Notes: generated from the letters alone by a model not told the origin. Numbered from the stretch's first letter, positions 41,687 through 51,497 are shown. The stretch: DNA of 64,000 bases from Allobosea sp. (GCF_017308075.1 NZ_JAFKFX010000030.1:1-64000), one strand, 5' to 3'. Made by a program: numbers and translations.

Positions 41687-42829
41687 ATGCTCAGGACGCG
41701 CATGCCAAGCTTCTATCGATCCGCGCCCAGCGCCGGGGACATCCTCAGGGCGAACAATGGCGAGGGCCCCGGCTTCAATGCCTTGCGGCTCGCCCTCTCC
41801 ATCCTGATCCTCGCCGTGCATTCGGGCTGGGTCGCAGGGGCCGACACGAGCCAGGACTGGGAAGGGCTGCAGGGCCTGTTCCGGCTCAGCCTGGTGCCCG
41901 CCTTCTTCGCGCTCAGCGGCTTTCTCGTCACCGGCAGCGCCCTGCGCACCGGCGCGGTCAAGCCCTTCATCACGCTGCGCTTCATCCGGATCATCCCGGC
42001 GCTGCTCGTCGAGGTGACGCTGTCGGCCCTGGTGCTAGGGCCGATCTTCACGACCTTCCTGCTGGCGGACTATTTCCGCGACATCCGCTTCCTCGAATAT
42101 TTCGGCAACATCGTCGGCCGCATCCGCTTCGAGCTGCCCGGTGTCTTCGAGACCAACCCGCTGCCGAACACGGTCAACCAGAACCTCTGGACGCTGAAGC
42201 CAGAATTCTACTGCTACATCCTGATGGCGCTGATGATCGGTTTCGGCATCGTCAGGAGTCGCAGGCTCTTCACCTCCTTCGTCGTCGTCCTGTCGGCTGC
42301 GGCCACGGTAGCGGCCTACGCCTATGGCTTCGGCGTCAGCGAGGCGAACTATCACTGGACCGTGGTGGTCTTCTATTTCTTCGTCGGCTGCATCTGCTTC
42401 CAGTGGCGCGACCGCCTGAAGATCCACCGGCTGCTCTTTCTCGCGGCGCTGGCGATTTCGCTCGCGCTGATGTCGGCCCCGCGCGAGCTCGCCTTCCTCG
42501 TCACGCCCTTCCTGACCTATTGCGTCATCTATATCGGCCTGCTGCCGCTGCGCCTGCCCGAATTGCTGCGCAAGCTCGACGTCTCCTACGGCATCTATCT
42601 CTACGGCTTTCCGATTCAGCAGGCGCTGGTGGCGAAGTTCGACTTCGTCCATGGCGACGGGCTGATCCTGTTCCTGGTGTCCGCCCCGATCGTGACCGCC
42701 TTCGCGCTGTTCTCCTGGCTCTGTGTCGAGAAGCCGTTCCTCAAGGTGAAGCGCTATGTCCTCGGCGACCGACCGCCCGAAGCCGCCAGCGGCAGGGACG
42801 CGGCAAGCATCGCGCCGGCGACGCGCTGA
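41687..42829 (+). CDS. Membrane acyltransferase, OafA/NodX (Acyl_transf_3) family
   Basis: From the ATG at 41687 the product is 380 residues. Another ATG at 41702 is possible, and the frame is open back to 41570 without homology. It has about ten membrane segments and the family motifs FNALRLALSILILAVHSGW (with the conserved His), FFALSGFLVTGSALRTG and FITLRFIRIIPALLVEV. It would add an acetyl or other acyl group to a surface polysaccharide. It converges on the O-antigen-ligase-type gene with only 27 bp between. Confidence 0.85.
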   Translation: MLRTRMPSFYRSAPSAGDILRANNGEGPGFNALRLALSILILAVHSGWVAGADTSQDWEGLQGLFRLSLVPAFFALSGFLVTGSALRTGAVKPFITLRFIRIIPALLVEVTLSALVLGPIFTTFLLADYFRDIRFLEYFGNIVGRIRFELPGVFETNPLPNTVNQNLWTLKPEFYCYILMALMIGFGIVRSRRLFTSFVVVLSAAATVAAYAYGFGVSEANYHWTVVVFYFFVGCICFQWRDRLKIHRLLFLAALAISLALMSAPRELAFLVTPFLTYCVIYIGLLPLRLPELLRKLDVSYGIYLYGFPIQQALVAKFDFVHGDGLILFLVSAPIVTAFALFSWLCVEKPFLKVKRYVLGDRPPEAASGRDAASIAPATR

Positions 42830-42856
42830 GCTCCGCCCCGCCCTCGCCCCGGCGGC

Positions 42857-44182
42857 TCAGACTCTCTTGGTCCGCAGCCGGCTGGCGAGCTCGAGCCCGA
42901 GCACGGCAAGCGCGAACAGCAGCCAGAGCGGGTCGGCGCGGTTGAGGAAGAACGATTCCAGCATGCCGACATAGGTCATGAAGATCACGATCATCACGAA
43001 GAGATCGGCGAGTTTCTGCCGTGCCGGGTCGCGCTGCGCCCGCAGATAGTTCCGCAGCGGCAGGATCATCAGGCAGAAGATCACCAGCATCGCCCCCGGA
43101 AGCCCGAACATCAGCATCGCGTCGAGATAGCTGTTATGGGCCGAGCCGATGCCGCGGATATCCCAGCGCGCCTCGAAATTCTCCTCCAGCGCCGTGACCA
43201 GCGGTGTCTGCCAGAAGCTGAAATAACCATGGCCGAGCCAGGGCTTCTCGCCGATATGCGCGCTGGCGAAGCGCCAGATCTCGTCGCGCCCGGTGAAGGT
43301 CGGATCGGAGGTCAGCGCGCTCGCAAGCTGCAGCAGGGCGGGCGAGAACACCGTGCCGACCGTCAGCGCCGCGATCAGCAGCACCAACGCGCCATGGCCC
43401 AGCAGGATCAGCCGCGGCCGGCCGAGGGCGCGGCCGAACAGGACGAGAGCGATCGCGATCGGCAGGAAGCCCATCGTCGTCTTCGAGCCGCTGTTCAGCA
43501 CAAAGATCGCGCCGAGGGCGATGATCGCGAAACCGCGCAGCCTCAGACCCATGCGCCAGCAATAGATGCCGAACATGATGAGGATCGAGAATACCGGCGC
43601 CGCGAAATTCTTATGCGTGAGATGGCCGCGCCAGTCGCCGGCATGGCCGCCCTCGACGCCCTCGGAGCCGTGGATGGCGAGCTGCGGCGCCAGAAGGAGC
43701 GCCACATAGACCAGGACCAGCACGGCGAGAGCGGCATTTGCCACCGCGCTGGCGAAATCGCGCTCATGCCGCGGCAAGACGAGGACGCCGAGCACCGGCA
43801 CCATGGCGAAACCGGTCAGGAGCAGCGCGCGCAGCGCGGCATCAGGTTCCAGCGCCCGCCCGGCCGAGAAGGCCGCGACCATCAGCACGACGAGCCAGCT
43901 GCTCGTCGCCATCTGCGCCAGGACCCCGCGTTCGCAGAGCTTCAGCATCGCCACGAGATAGACGATGGCGAGGCTGACATAGCCGATCTGGTTGACGATG
44001 TTGCCGGTCGATCCTCCCGGTTCGATCGCGTCCGGCACCCCGGCGAAGGGCTGGAAGGTCAGGATCATCACGAAAAGGCCGAAGCCGCTGAGCAGCGCCG
44101 CGGCGAGGCGCTGACCGTCGACCGGGACGCCATGCGCCCCGGCGGCAAGGCCGCTCCCTGTCTCGCTCACGCCGACCGTCAT
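42857..44182 (-). CDS. O-antigen ligase/polymerase (WaaL/Wzy-C) family membrane protein
   Basis: The 441-residue polytopic membrane protein has about ten helices and a periplasmic loop with GHGYFSFWQTPLVTALEENFEARWDIRGIGSAHNSYLDAMLMFGLPGA. The AHNSYLDAMLMFG stretch is the Wzy_C motif containing the conserved histidine. Such proteins ligate or polymerise O-antigen or exopolysaccharide. No glycosyltransferases adjoin it, so the polymer is unknown. The neighbouring acyltransferase suggests a common surface glycan. Confidence 0.87.
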   Translation of the reverse strand: MTVGVSETGSGLAAGAHGVPVDGQRLAAALLSGFGLFVMILTFQPFAGVPDAIEPGGSTGNIVNQIGYVSLAIVYLVAMLKLCERGVLAQMATSSWLVVLMVAAFSAGRALEPDAALRALLLTGFAMVPVLGVLVLPRHERDFASAVANAALAVLVLVYVALLLAPQLAIHGSEGVEGGHAGDWRGHLTHKNFAAPVFSILIMFGIYCWRMGLRLRGFAIIALGAIFVLNSGSKTTMGFLPIAIALVLFGRALGRPRLILLGHGALVLLIAALTVGTVFSPALLQLASALTSDPTFTGRDEIWRFASAHIGEKPWLGHGYFSFWQTPLVTALEENFEARWDIRGIGSAHNSYLDAMLMFGLPGAMLVIFCLMILPLRNYLRAQRDPARQKLADLFVMIVIFMTYVGMLESFFLNRADPLWLLFALAVLGLELASRLRTKRV

Positions 44183-44350
44183 GCCGCTCCTGCCATGCGA
44201 ACCCGCCGACCGGGCTCGTCCGGCCGCCCTGCGCGGCCGCCCCGACTATGGACACGCAACCTTAAGAGCCTGTAGCCGAAAACCGGCCGATCGCCGCTCC
44301 TCCGGGGCCCGCGGCGCCGCCGGTCGGCAGCGACGCCCCTGGCCTGCCCC

Positions 44351-45436
44351 ATGGGAGCACGAGGCAGCATGGACCGGGCAGCGTCGCCGGCCTCCCCCTT
44401 CACCTGGGGCATCATCGGCACGGGCGCGATCGCCGCGCTCTTCGCCGCCGATCTCGCCTTGGTCCCCGGCGCCCGCATCGGCGCGGTCCATTCGCGCCGG
44501 CTCGACAAGGCCAGGAGCTTCGCCAGCCGCTTCGGCGGCGGCGCGGCCCATGACGACCTCGAAGCCTTCCTCGCCGATCCCGCGCTCGAGGCGGTCTACA
44601 TCGCGACGCCGAACCATCTGCACGCGCCGCAGGCGCTCGCCGCCATCGCCTCCGGCAAGCCGGTGCTGATCGAGAAGCCGCTCGCCCTCACCTGCGCCGA
44701 TGCCGAGGCGATCGCGGCAGCGGCCGCGGCGCGCGGCGTCTTCGCCATGGAGGCACTGTGGAGCCGCTTCCTGCCGGCCGTCACGGCGTTGCGGAGCCGG
44801 CTTGCCGCCGGCCGGATCGGCGAGATCCGGCGGCTGCGCGCCGATCTCTCCTATGTCCATCCGCAGGAGCCCGGCAGCCGCTTCTTCGAGCCCGCATTGG
44901 GTGGCGGCGCCGCGCTCGATCTCGGCGTCTACCCGCTCTCTATCGCCCTGCATCTGCTCGGCCGGCCGGAACGCGTCGAAGGGCGCTGGCGCGCCGCGGC
45001 GAGCGGCGTCGACCTGCGCAGCGAGTTCGTCCTGCACTATCCCGGGGCGACGGCCGAGCTCTCCTGCGGCTTCGACCGCGACGGCGCCAATCTGCTGCTG
45101 GTCGAAGGCAGCGACGGCGCGCTGCGGATCGAGGCGCCTTTCCTCAAGGCCCAGCGCCTGACGCATTTCGCATCCGGCGCCCTTGCTACGCCATGGCCCG
45201 AACGAGAGGGCCCCGCCCTCCTCCGCAAGCTGCTCGCCCGACTCCCTCTGCCTGGCGTGCGGCGCGAAAGCTTCCTCTTTCCCGGCAATGGCTTGCAATT
45301 CCAGGCGCAGGCCGTGATGGCCGCGATCAGGGCCGGCGCGACGAGCTGCGAAACCATGCCGCTCGCCGAAAGCGCCGCCGTGCTGGGCATGATCGAGACG
45401 ATCCGGGCACAGACCCCGGCCGCCGCAGCGCGTTAG
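44351..45436 (+). CDS. Gfo/Idh/MocA-family oxidoreductase
   Basis: The 361-residue protein has an N-terminal Rossmann fold (WGIIGTGAIAALFAADLALVPGARIGAVHSR) and the family EKP motif (GKPVLIEKPLALTCADAEAI) with catalytic-type lysine. An alpha/beta C-terminal domain starts at LRADLSYVHPQEPGSRFF, followed by GGGAALDLGVYPLSIALHLLG. It resembles dihydrodiol/D-xylose dehydrogenases. The substrate is probably a sugar or inositol-like polyol. It ends tail-to-tail with a second Gfo/Idh/MocA gene. Confidence 0.88.
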   Translation: MGARGSMDRAASPASPFTWGIIGTGAIAALFAADLALVPGARIGAVHSRRLDKARSFASRFGGGAAHDDLEAFLADPALEAVYIATPNHLHAPQALAAIASGKPVLIEKPLALTCADAEAIAAAAAARGVFAMEALWSRFLPAVTALRSRLAAGRIGEIRRLRADLSYVHPQEPGSRFFEPALGGGAALDLGVYPLSIALHLLGRPERVEGRWRAAASGVDLRSEFVLHYPGATAELSCGFDRDGANLLLVEGSDGALRIEAPFLKAQRLTHFASGALATPWPEREGPALLRKLLARLPLPGVRRESFLFPGNGLQFQAQAVMAAIRAGATSCETMPLAESAAVLGMIETIRAQTPAAAAR

Positions 45437-46575
45437 AACGAGCTTCGCATGAGATAGGGCTGCGGCAGCGCGCGCGCTCCGTTCAGCGCCAGCGCCAGCT
45501 CGGTGATGTGCAATGCCAGCGCCCCGGAGAAGACCGGCTCCCGCCCCGCCGCGATCGCTTCGGCCTGGGCCGCGATCCCGCCTGCGAAATCGATCTGCGA
45601 GGGGAAAGCCGGCAGCGTCCGCTTGCTCGCGGCAGGATAGGCAAGGCGCCGGCCCGGCGTCGGCTTCCAGGGCAGCGCGCTGCCGAGCCGGGCCTCGATC
45701 TGGCCGAGGACACGGCCGAGCAGCGGGCGCGGCGCGCCGACCTCCTCCAGATGCACGGCCGAGCAATTGTCCCAGAGGTCGCGCACGGTGAGCGAGCCAC
45801 CATCGCCGAAGACCTGCAAGGAGCGATCGCGCGGTGCCGCCAGGCCGGAGCTCAGCCGCGCCACCACGCCCGAGCGGAACTGCAGGCAGCCGACGGAAAA
45901 GTCCGGCGCCAGCGCCAGCGCTTCCGTACCGGGCCCCTTGTCCGGGAAGGTCAGTGCCGCGAAGGCGGTGACGCTCTCGACCGGACCGAACAGCGAGACC
46001 AGCCAGGACAGGGCGTAACCGGCATGCTCGAGCGTGCAGCCGACCTCGAATTCGTGCAGCCCCGGCCAGACCGCCCCGGAGCGCGAGCGCCAGCTCGCCC
46101 ATTTGTCGCGAAAGACCGGCCCGTCCTCCATCGCCGCATAGACTAGGCGTGGCCTGCCGATTCTGCCGTCGCCCAGGACCTGCGCCACCAGCCGATGCGC
46201 ATCGCTGAGCCCGTTGGCCGGTGCGGCAGCGAGCGTCAGGCGGCGCTGCCGCGCCAGCGCGACCAGTTCCTGCGCCTGGGCGAAATCCATCGCCAACGGC
46301 TTTTCGCCATAGACATGCTTGCCGGCGGCGAGCGCGCGGCTGGAAATCTCGTAATGGCTTTCCGGCGTCGTCAGATTGACGACGATCCCGACCGCGGGGT
46401 CGCCGAGCAGCGCCTCCAGATCGGCATAGGCGGAAACGCCGTGGAAGGCGCAGAACGCCCGGAGCCGCGCGGCATCGCGATCCCAGGCGCCGGCGAGCAC
46501 CAGCCCGGGATGATTGGCGAGGGTGGTCATATAGTAGTCGGCGACGAAGCCGGTGCCGACGATCGCGATCTTCAT
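45433..46575 (-). CDS. Gfo/Idh/MocA-family oxidoreductase
   Basis: The 380-residue protein has Rossmann start MKIAIVGTGFVADYYMTTLANHPGLVLAGAWDRD and the motif GKHVYGEKPLAMDFAQAQELV. The C-terminal domain contains WPGLHEFEVGCTLEHAGYALSWLVSLFGPVESVTAF, with a conserved His region. It is clearly distinct from its convergent neighbour in sequence, so not a recent duplicate. The two stops share the four bases TTAG (45433-45436). Substrate unknown, likely a sugar derivative. Confidence 0.87.
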   Translation of the reverse strand: MKIAIVGTGFVADYYMTTLANHPGLVLAGAWDRDAARLRAFCAFHGVSAYADLEALLGDPAVGIVVNLTTPESHYEISSRALAAGKHVYGEKPLAMDFAQAQELVALARQRRLTLAAAPANGLSDAHRLVAQVLGDGRIGRPRLVYAAMEDGPVFRDKWASWRSRSGAVWPGLHEFEVGCTLEHAGYALSWLVSLFGPVESVTAFAALTFPDKGPGTEALALAPDFSVGCLQFRSGVVARLSSGLAAPRDRSLQVFGDGGSLTVRDLWDNCSAVHLEEVGAPRPLLGRVLGQIEARLGSALPWKPTPGRRLAYPAASKRTLPAFPSQIDFAGGIAAQAEAIAAGREPVFSGALALHITELALALNGARALPQPYLMRSSF

Positions 46576-46668
46576 GACAGTCCCTCGGGCTCCGCGCTTG
46601 CCCGAGGCGTTATCGTGGAGAATGCCGACTAATTCGTTGATGGCCTCGGTCGTGCCCCGGTGCGTCGC

Positions 46669-47088
46669 CTACCCGGCGAAGCCCGCCCCGGCCTCGGCCG
46701 CGCCGAAGCGCAGCAGCCGGCAATCACGCACGGCCGCCTGCCGATGCGCCATCGCCTCGCGATAGGTCGGATCGCGGAACAAGGCGGCGAACGCCTCGAC
46801 GCTCGGATATTCCGCGATAAAGCAGACATCCCAGCGCTGGCCGTCCGGACCGATCAGCGCCTGTTCGAAATCGCCGCGCCAGAGGATGCGGCCGCCGAGC
46901 CCGGCCAGTACCGGTGCGCTGATCCGGCCATAGGCTGCGAAGGCGTCGGTGCCGCTCGCCTCCCGCTCGTCGGGATACTGCGCTCGCTCATGCAGGCGGA
47001 TCAGGTTGAGCATCTGCACCGGACCAGGACGAGCGGCAGCGCGGAACGCCGCGAAGGCGTCGCGGGTGAAGCTGGTGAAGGTTTGCAT
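46669..47088 (-). CDS. DUF1330 family protein
   Basis: An ATG at 47088 behind GGGAGG gives 139 residues. The frame is open further up, but that part overlaps the preceding hydratase gene. PGPVQMLNLIRLHERAQYPDEREASGTDAFAAYGRISAPVLAGLGGRILWRG and WDVCFIAEYPSVEAFAALFRDPTYREAMAHRQAAVRDCRLLRF match DUF1330 dimeric ferredoxin-like proteins of unknown reaction. It lies 12 bp downstream of the enoyl-CoA hydratase stop and is presumably cotranscribed. Confidence 0.85.
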   Translation of the reverse strand: MQTFTSFTRDAFAAFRAAARPGPVQMLNLIRLHERAQYPDEREASGTDAFAAYGRISAPVLAGLGGRILWRGDFEQALIGPDGQRWDVCFIAEYPSVEAFAALFRDPTYREAMAHRQAAVRDCRLLRFGAAEAGAGFAG

Positions 47089-47099
47089 CGGCACCTCCC

Positions 47100-47921
47100 T
47101 CATTCCGCCGCCGCAGCACGTGACCAGGCGCCGGCATAGCTCGGTGCGCGCCGCGCCAGCCAAGCGTCGAGCCCCTCGCGCAGGTCGAAGGTCGGCGCCA
47201 TCCGGGCGAACTGCTCGCTCTCGATCAGCAAGCCCTCGCCGATGCTGGCGTTCAGGCCCCGCGTCACCGCCGTCAGGATGCTGGCAGCCGCAAGCGGCGA
47301 ATGCCGCATGATCCGCTGGGCCAATGCCCTTGCCGCCGGCAGCAGCTCATCATGCGGGACGATCTGATTGATCAGCCCCATCTCCAGCGCCCGCTCCGGT
47401 GTGAACGGGTCGCCGGTCAGCAACAACTCCAGCGCCCGCTTGCGCCCGGCAAGGCGCGGCAGGCGCTGCGTGCCACCGAAGGTCGGCGGCATTCCGAGAT
47501 TGATCTCCGGCTTGGCGAAGATCGCACGCTCGCTCGCGATTGCGAGATGAGCCGCCTCCGTGACCTCGCAGCCACCGCCATAGGCGAGCCCGTTGACCGC
47601 GGCGATCACCGGCTTCGGGAAGGCCTCAATCCGCGCCGTCAGGGCCTGGCCGCGGCGCACGAAATCCCGCACCGCATAATCGGGCCCAGCCGCGACGCTG
47701 CGCGAGAATTCGGCGATGTCGCCGCCGGCCGAGAAGGCGCGCTCGCCCGACCCGGTCAGGATCACCGCGCGGATGGCAGGATCGGTCTCGATCCGGTCGA
47801 GCAGCAGGAGCAGGCGGTTGATCAGCGCATAGTTCAGCGCATTCAGTTTGGCGGGGCGGTTGAGCGTCAGCGTCGCGATGCCCTCCCGGCATTGCATGAG
47901 GACAGTGTCGATCTCGGACAT
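47100..47921 (-). CDS. Enoyl-CoA hydratase/isomerase family protein
   Basis: The 273-residue crotonase has IATLTLNRPAKLNALNYALI, the oxyanion-hole segment GERAFSAGGDIAEF and GLAYGGGCEVTEAAHLAIASERAIFAKPEINLGMPPTFGGTQRLPRLAG. Both catalytic glutamates of hydratases are present (in GGGCE and in KPEI), so a true enoyl-CoA hydratase is likely. It is divergent from a TetR regulator 83 bp away and upstream of the DUF1330 gene. This suggests a small inducible fatty- or aromatic-acid module. Confidence 0.9.
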   Translation of the reverse strand: MSEIDTVLMQCREGIATLTLNRPAKLNALNYALINRLLLLLDRIETDPAIRAVILTGSGERAFSAGGDIAEFSRSVAAGPDYAVRDFVRRGQALTARIEAFPKPVIAAVNGLAYGGGCEVTEAAHLAIASERAIFAKPEINLGMPPTFGGTQRLPRLAGRKRALELLLTGDPFTPERALEMGLINQIVPHDELLPAARALAQRIMRHSPLAAASILTAVTRGLNASIGEGLLIESEQFARMAPTFDLREGLDAWLARRAPSYAGAWSRAAAAE

Positions 47922-47974
47922 GGCGGGCTCCAGCAGTTTCGGGTGCCGCCACGCTGCCTCGCCGCGCCGTTTAC

Positions 47975-47996
47975 GTATACTACCTATACGGTATAC
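47975..47996. promoter_or_regulatory. Palindromic operator candidate for the TetR regulator
   Basis: GTATAC at 47975-47980 and again at 47991-47996 bracket TACCTATACGGTA (47981-47993), itself an inverted repeat TACC/GGTA. The element sits 9 bp before the TetR ATG and 54 bp before the divergent hydratase. Its AT-rich symmetry in a GC-rich background is typical of a TetR operator that also covers both promoters. Confidence 0.62.
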
Positions 47997-48004
47997 ATAG
48001 CGAC

Positions 48005-48592
48005 ATGACCGAACCCGAAAGCCCGACGCGCAAGCGCATCGTCGACGCCGCGAGCAAGCTCTTCTATGCCGAGGGTATCCGCGCGGTCAGCGTCGATGCG
48101 GTCGCCGAGAAGGCGGGGCTGACCAAGCGCACGCTCTACTACCATTTCGAGAGCAAGGACGAGCTGGTCGCCGCCTATCTCGAAGCGCGAGACCAGCCCA
48201 ATCTCAAGCTGATGGCCGGCTGGTTCGAAGCCGCTGACGGTGGGCTGTCGGAGAAGGTCGAGGCGATCTTCCAGAATCTCGCGCGCGCCGCGGGCAATCC
48301 GCGCTGGAAGGGCTGCGGCTTCCTGCGCACCGCCGCCGAACTCGCCGCCCTGCCCGGCCATCCCGCCATCAAGATCGGCGCCCGCCACAAGGCCGGCTTC
48401 GAAAACTGGCTTGCCGGCGCCTGCGCGGCCCATGGCATTGCTGCCCCCGGGGAACTGGCGCGCCAGATCGTGCTGCTGATGGACGGCGCCTTCGCGATCA
48501 TGCTGATCCATCGCGATCCGGCTTATGTCGAGGCCGCCGGGCGCGCTGCCGCGGCCTTGGCAGGCTCGGCCTTGCGCGAACTCGCCGTTTGA
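48005..48592 (+). CDS. TetR-family transcriptional regulator
   Basis: The 195-residue protein has the N-terminal HTH TRKRIVDAASKLFYAEGIRAVSVDAVAEKAGLTKRTLYYHFESKDELVAAYLEARDQ. The C-terminal domain has GCGFLRTAAELAALPGHPA, a TetR_C type found in regulators of small catabolic operons. It is divergent from the enoyl-CoA hydratase and likely represses it and itself. Confidence 0.93.
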   Translation: MTEPESPTRKRIVDAASKLFYAEGIRAVSVDAVAEKAGLTKRTLYYHFESKDELVAAYLEARDQPNLKLMAGWFEAADGGLSEKVEAIFQNLARAAGNPRWKGCGFLRTAAELAALPGHPAIKIGARHKAGFENWLAGACAAHGIAAPGELARQIVLLMDGAFAIMLIHRDPAYVEAAGRAAAALAGSALRELAV

Positions 48593-48623
48593 TCGCCTCC
48601 CGGCCAGCAACTAGCCTGCCGCC

Positions 48624-49121
48624 ATGACCGCACGGCCGCGCCTCGCCTATGGCATCCTGCTCCTGCTGCAGACCATCTGCGCCGCGCTGCTGCTGTTCTA
48701 CATCCACATGGCCTTCCGGATCGTCACCGAGAAGCCCGGCGAGCTGCACAGCCTGCCCGCCTCGATCCTGCTGCAGGTCGTCATCGCCATCCTGATCGGC
48801 CAGGGCTGCTACTGGACGCGCCTGCGGCATGTGCCGCTGCCGGACGGCATCTACAGCCCGGTGCTCGGCCATCTCCTCGCCTTTGCCGGCCGCCTCACCT
48901 CGATTTTCGGCGGCGCCCTGTTCTCGATCTATTTCCTGCGCCAGCTGCCTGCCATCCAGCAGCTCAGCCTCGACGCCGGCCTGCTCTGGCGCTGCATCCT
49001 GGTCTTCACCATGCTGTTCGCAATCTACTGCTACGCACTGGAACTGGAGCGCCTCGGCGCGGGCTGGCAGAAGCCGCCGAAGCAGACCGGGCCGGAGCAT
49101 CCGGGCAGGCCCGCGGGCTAG
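48624..49121 (+). CDS. Hypothetical four-helix membrane protein
   Basis: The 165-residue protein has four predicted membrane segments: LAYGILLLLQTICAALLLFYI, ILLQVVIAILIGQGCYW, LLAFAGRLTSIFGGALFSIYFL and ILVFTMLFAIYCYAL. It has a hydrophilic Pro-rich tail. I do not recognise a family. It follows the TetR gene by 31 bp on the same strand and may be cotranscribed with it. Function unknown. Confidence 0.7.
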   Translation: MTARPRLAYGILLLLQTICAALLLFYIHMAFRIVTEKPGELHSLPASILLQVVIAILIGQGCYWTRLRHVPLPDGIYSPVLGHLLAFAGRLTSIFGGALFSIYFLRQLPAIQQLSLDAGLLWRCILVFTMLFAIYCYALELERLGAGWQKPPKQTGPEHPGRPAG

Positions 49122-49135
49122 CGCCCGCCCTCGCC

Positions 49136-49669
49136 TCAGCCCGAATTGCGGTCCCGCTGTCGCCGGCCCGACAGCCATGCCAGCCAGGCGCGCCCCCGCT
49201 CCCGAACGGCGCGCACCAGCGCTGCCGCCCGGCGCCAGGCGGCCGACGCCTTGACCCGCTCGACGACGACCTCCCGGATTCGATCCAGCCAGGCCATGCA
49301 GCGCGCGAACCAGCCGATCGTCAGCAATTGCGCGCGCCCGGCATGGTAGATGCGCTCGACCAGCAGGAAGCTCGTCAGATGGCCGATCGCCATCAGCGCG
49401 ATGCCGCCGAACCAGGCGCCGCGCGCCAGCAGAACGAGCGAGAGCAGCTTCAGCGGCTCTGCCACGGCAAAAGGCACAGCCAGCAGGGCGAGCACGCCAT
49501 AGGGCGGCAGGCGACCGATCGCCGCCTCGATCCGAGCGACGATCCGGAACGCGCCGAACCAGGCCAGAAGCGGCCGGTAGAGCGGCCGCGCCAGCTCGTC
49601 GAGCACGATGACGAGGGCGACGACGAGATCGACCGGGACGAGCAGGAGACGAAAGAGACGGGTGCGCAT
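49136..49669 (-). CDS. Hypothetical membrane protein
   Basis: Taking the ATG at 49669 gives 177 residues. Three hydrophobic segments are seen (FRLLLVPVDLVVALVIVLDEL, LPPYGVLALLAVPFAVAEPLKLLSLVLLA, FGGIALMAIGHLTSFLLVERIY), followed by a basic Arg/Ala-rich tail. Similar uncharacterised proteins with ALLAVPFAVAEPLKL...HL motifs are common in Rhizobiales. It converges on the preceding membrane protein. Function unknown. Confidence 0.68.
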   Translation of the reverse strand: MRTRLFRLLLVPVDLVVALVIVLDELARPLYRPLLAWFGAFRIVARIEAAIGRLPPYGVLALLAVPFAVAEPLKLLSLVLLARGAWFGGIALMAIGHLTSFLLVERIYHAGRAQLLTIGWFARCMAWLDRIREVVVERVKASAAWRRAAALVRAVRERGRAWLAWLSGRRQRDRNSG

Positions 49670-49891
49670 CGGCGGGCGAGCCCTTCTGGCCGGATGCTGT
49701 CGTCCTAGAGGAGGCCCGCGACGCTGGGAACCGGATTTCCCCAATTGGCCGACGCAAATGGCCGGAATTGCCCAGGTCTTGTCCCGCGAGTTGTGATAGC
49801 AAGATCGGCACGGCTCGGTTGCACGATCACTCCCGGTCGCTGCGCCCTGTTCCGAGCCTGCGGCTCGCTCCGTTCCAAAGGGGACAACGAG

Positions 49892-50113
49892 ATGAAGACG
49901 CTTTCGCTCCTGGGCCTGGCCCTGCTCACAGCTTCCGTCCTGGCAGGCTGCCAGACTTCGCAGTCGCGGCAGGCGCAACTGGCCTCAATCTGCGCCGATC
50001 CGGTCAATCGCGCGCCAAAGTCCTTCTATTACTCCGAGTGCCAGACGCTCTACCCGTCATCGGATCGGGCCCTGCAGAAGGATTATCTTCTCGGCGCTCC
50101 CACGGGCGACTAG
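49892..50113 (+). CDS. Small lipoprotein
   Basis: The 73-residue protein has a lipoprotein signal (MKTLSLLGLALLTASVLAGC, lipobox VLAGC). The mature part of about 54 residues contains two further Cys (ICADPVNRAPKSFYYSECQTLYPSSDRALQKDYLLGAP). The start has AAGGGGA upstream, and a hairpin terminator follows. No named family is recognised. The periplasmic-side membrane location is the only confident statement. Confidence 0.72.
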   Translation: MKTLSLLGLALLTASVLAGCQTSQSRQAQLASICADPVNRAPKSFYYSECQTLYPSSDRALQKDYLLGAPTGD

Positions 50114-50164
50114 CGCGGCACCCCGGAACGAACGGCATGATGCATCCTGCACCGGCGAGCCCGC

Positions 50165-50191
50165 CCGGCGCGCCGGCCCGCGCCGGCTTTT
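50165..50191 (+). terminator. Terminator after the small lipoprotein gene
   Basis: CCGGCGCG (50165-50172) and CGCGCCGG (50179-50186) form a perfect 8-bp stem with a 6-base loop, followed by CTTTTC. It lies 52 bp after the lipoprotein stop. Confidence 0.6.
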
Positions 50192-50271
50192 CACGTCGCA
50201 ACGCGCTCCCGAACAGGCCTGCCGGCGGCCGAAACCCGGCATCGCGGGAGCCTGCCGGCACAACCCGCCAA

Positions 50272-50286
50272 GAACAAAAAAAGAAC
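50272..50286. promoter_or_regulatory. LexA (SOS) box of recA
   Basis: GAAC-AAAAAAA-GAAC is an exact match to the alphaproteobacterial LexA site (GTTC-N7-GTTC on the other strand). Directly after it come a plausible -35 (TTGCGC, 50287-50292) and -10 (CATAGT, 50311-50316) with 18-bp spacing, so LexA would overlap the promoter. A third GAAC lies at 50297-50300. The box is 86 bp upstream of the recA start. Confidence 0.88.
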
Positions 50287-50371
50287 TTGCGCATGAGAAC
50301 AAACAGTGACCATAGTCGCTGATCGGCGCGATTGAGATGTCCCCGCGCCCCTGCCATAAGGAGCGCACGTC

Positions 50372-51457
<1,086 letters not shown>

Positions 51458-51497
51458 GCGGGCCCCTGCTCCGGCGCATTCGGCGCGACGATACGAG

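Noticed and set aside
44246-46102. 618-codon minus-strand frame across two Gfo/Idh/MocA genes
   Set aside because: It crosses two well-supported genes in another frame and shows no homology-like motifs.
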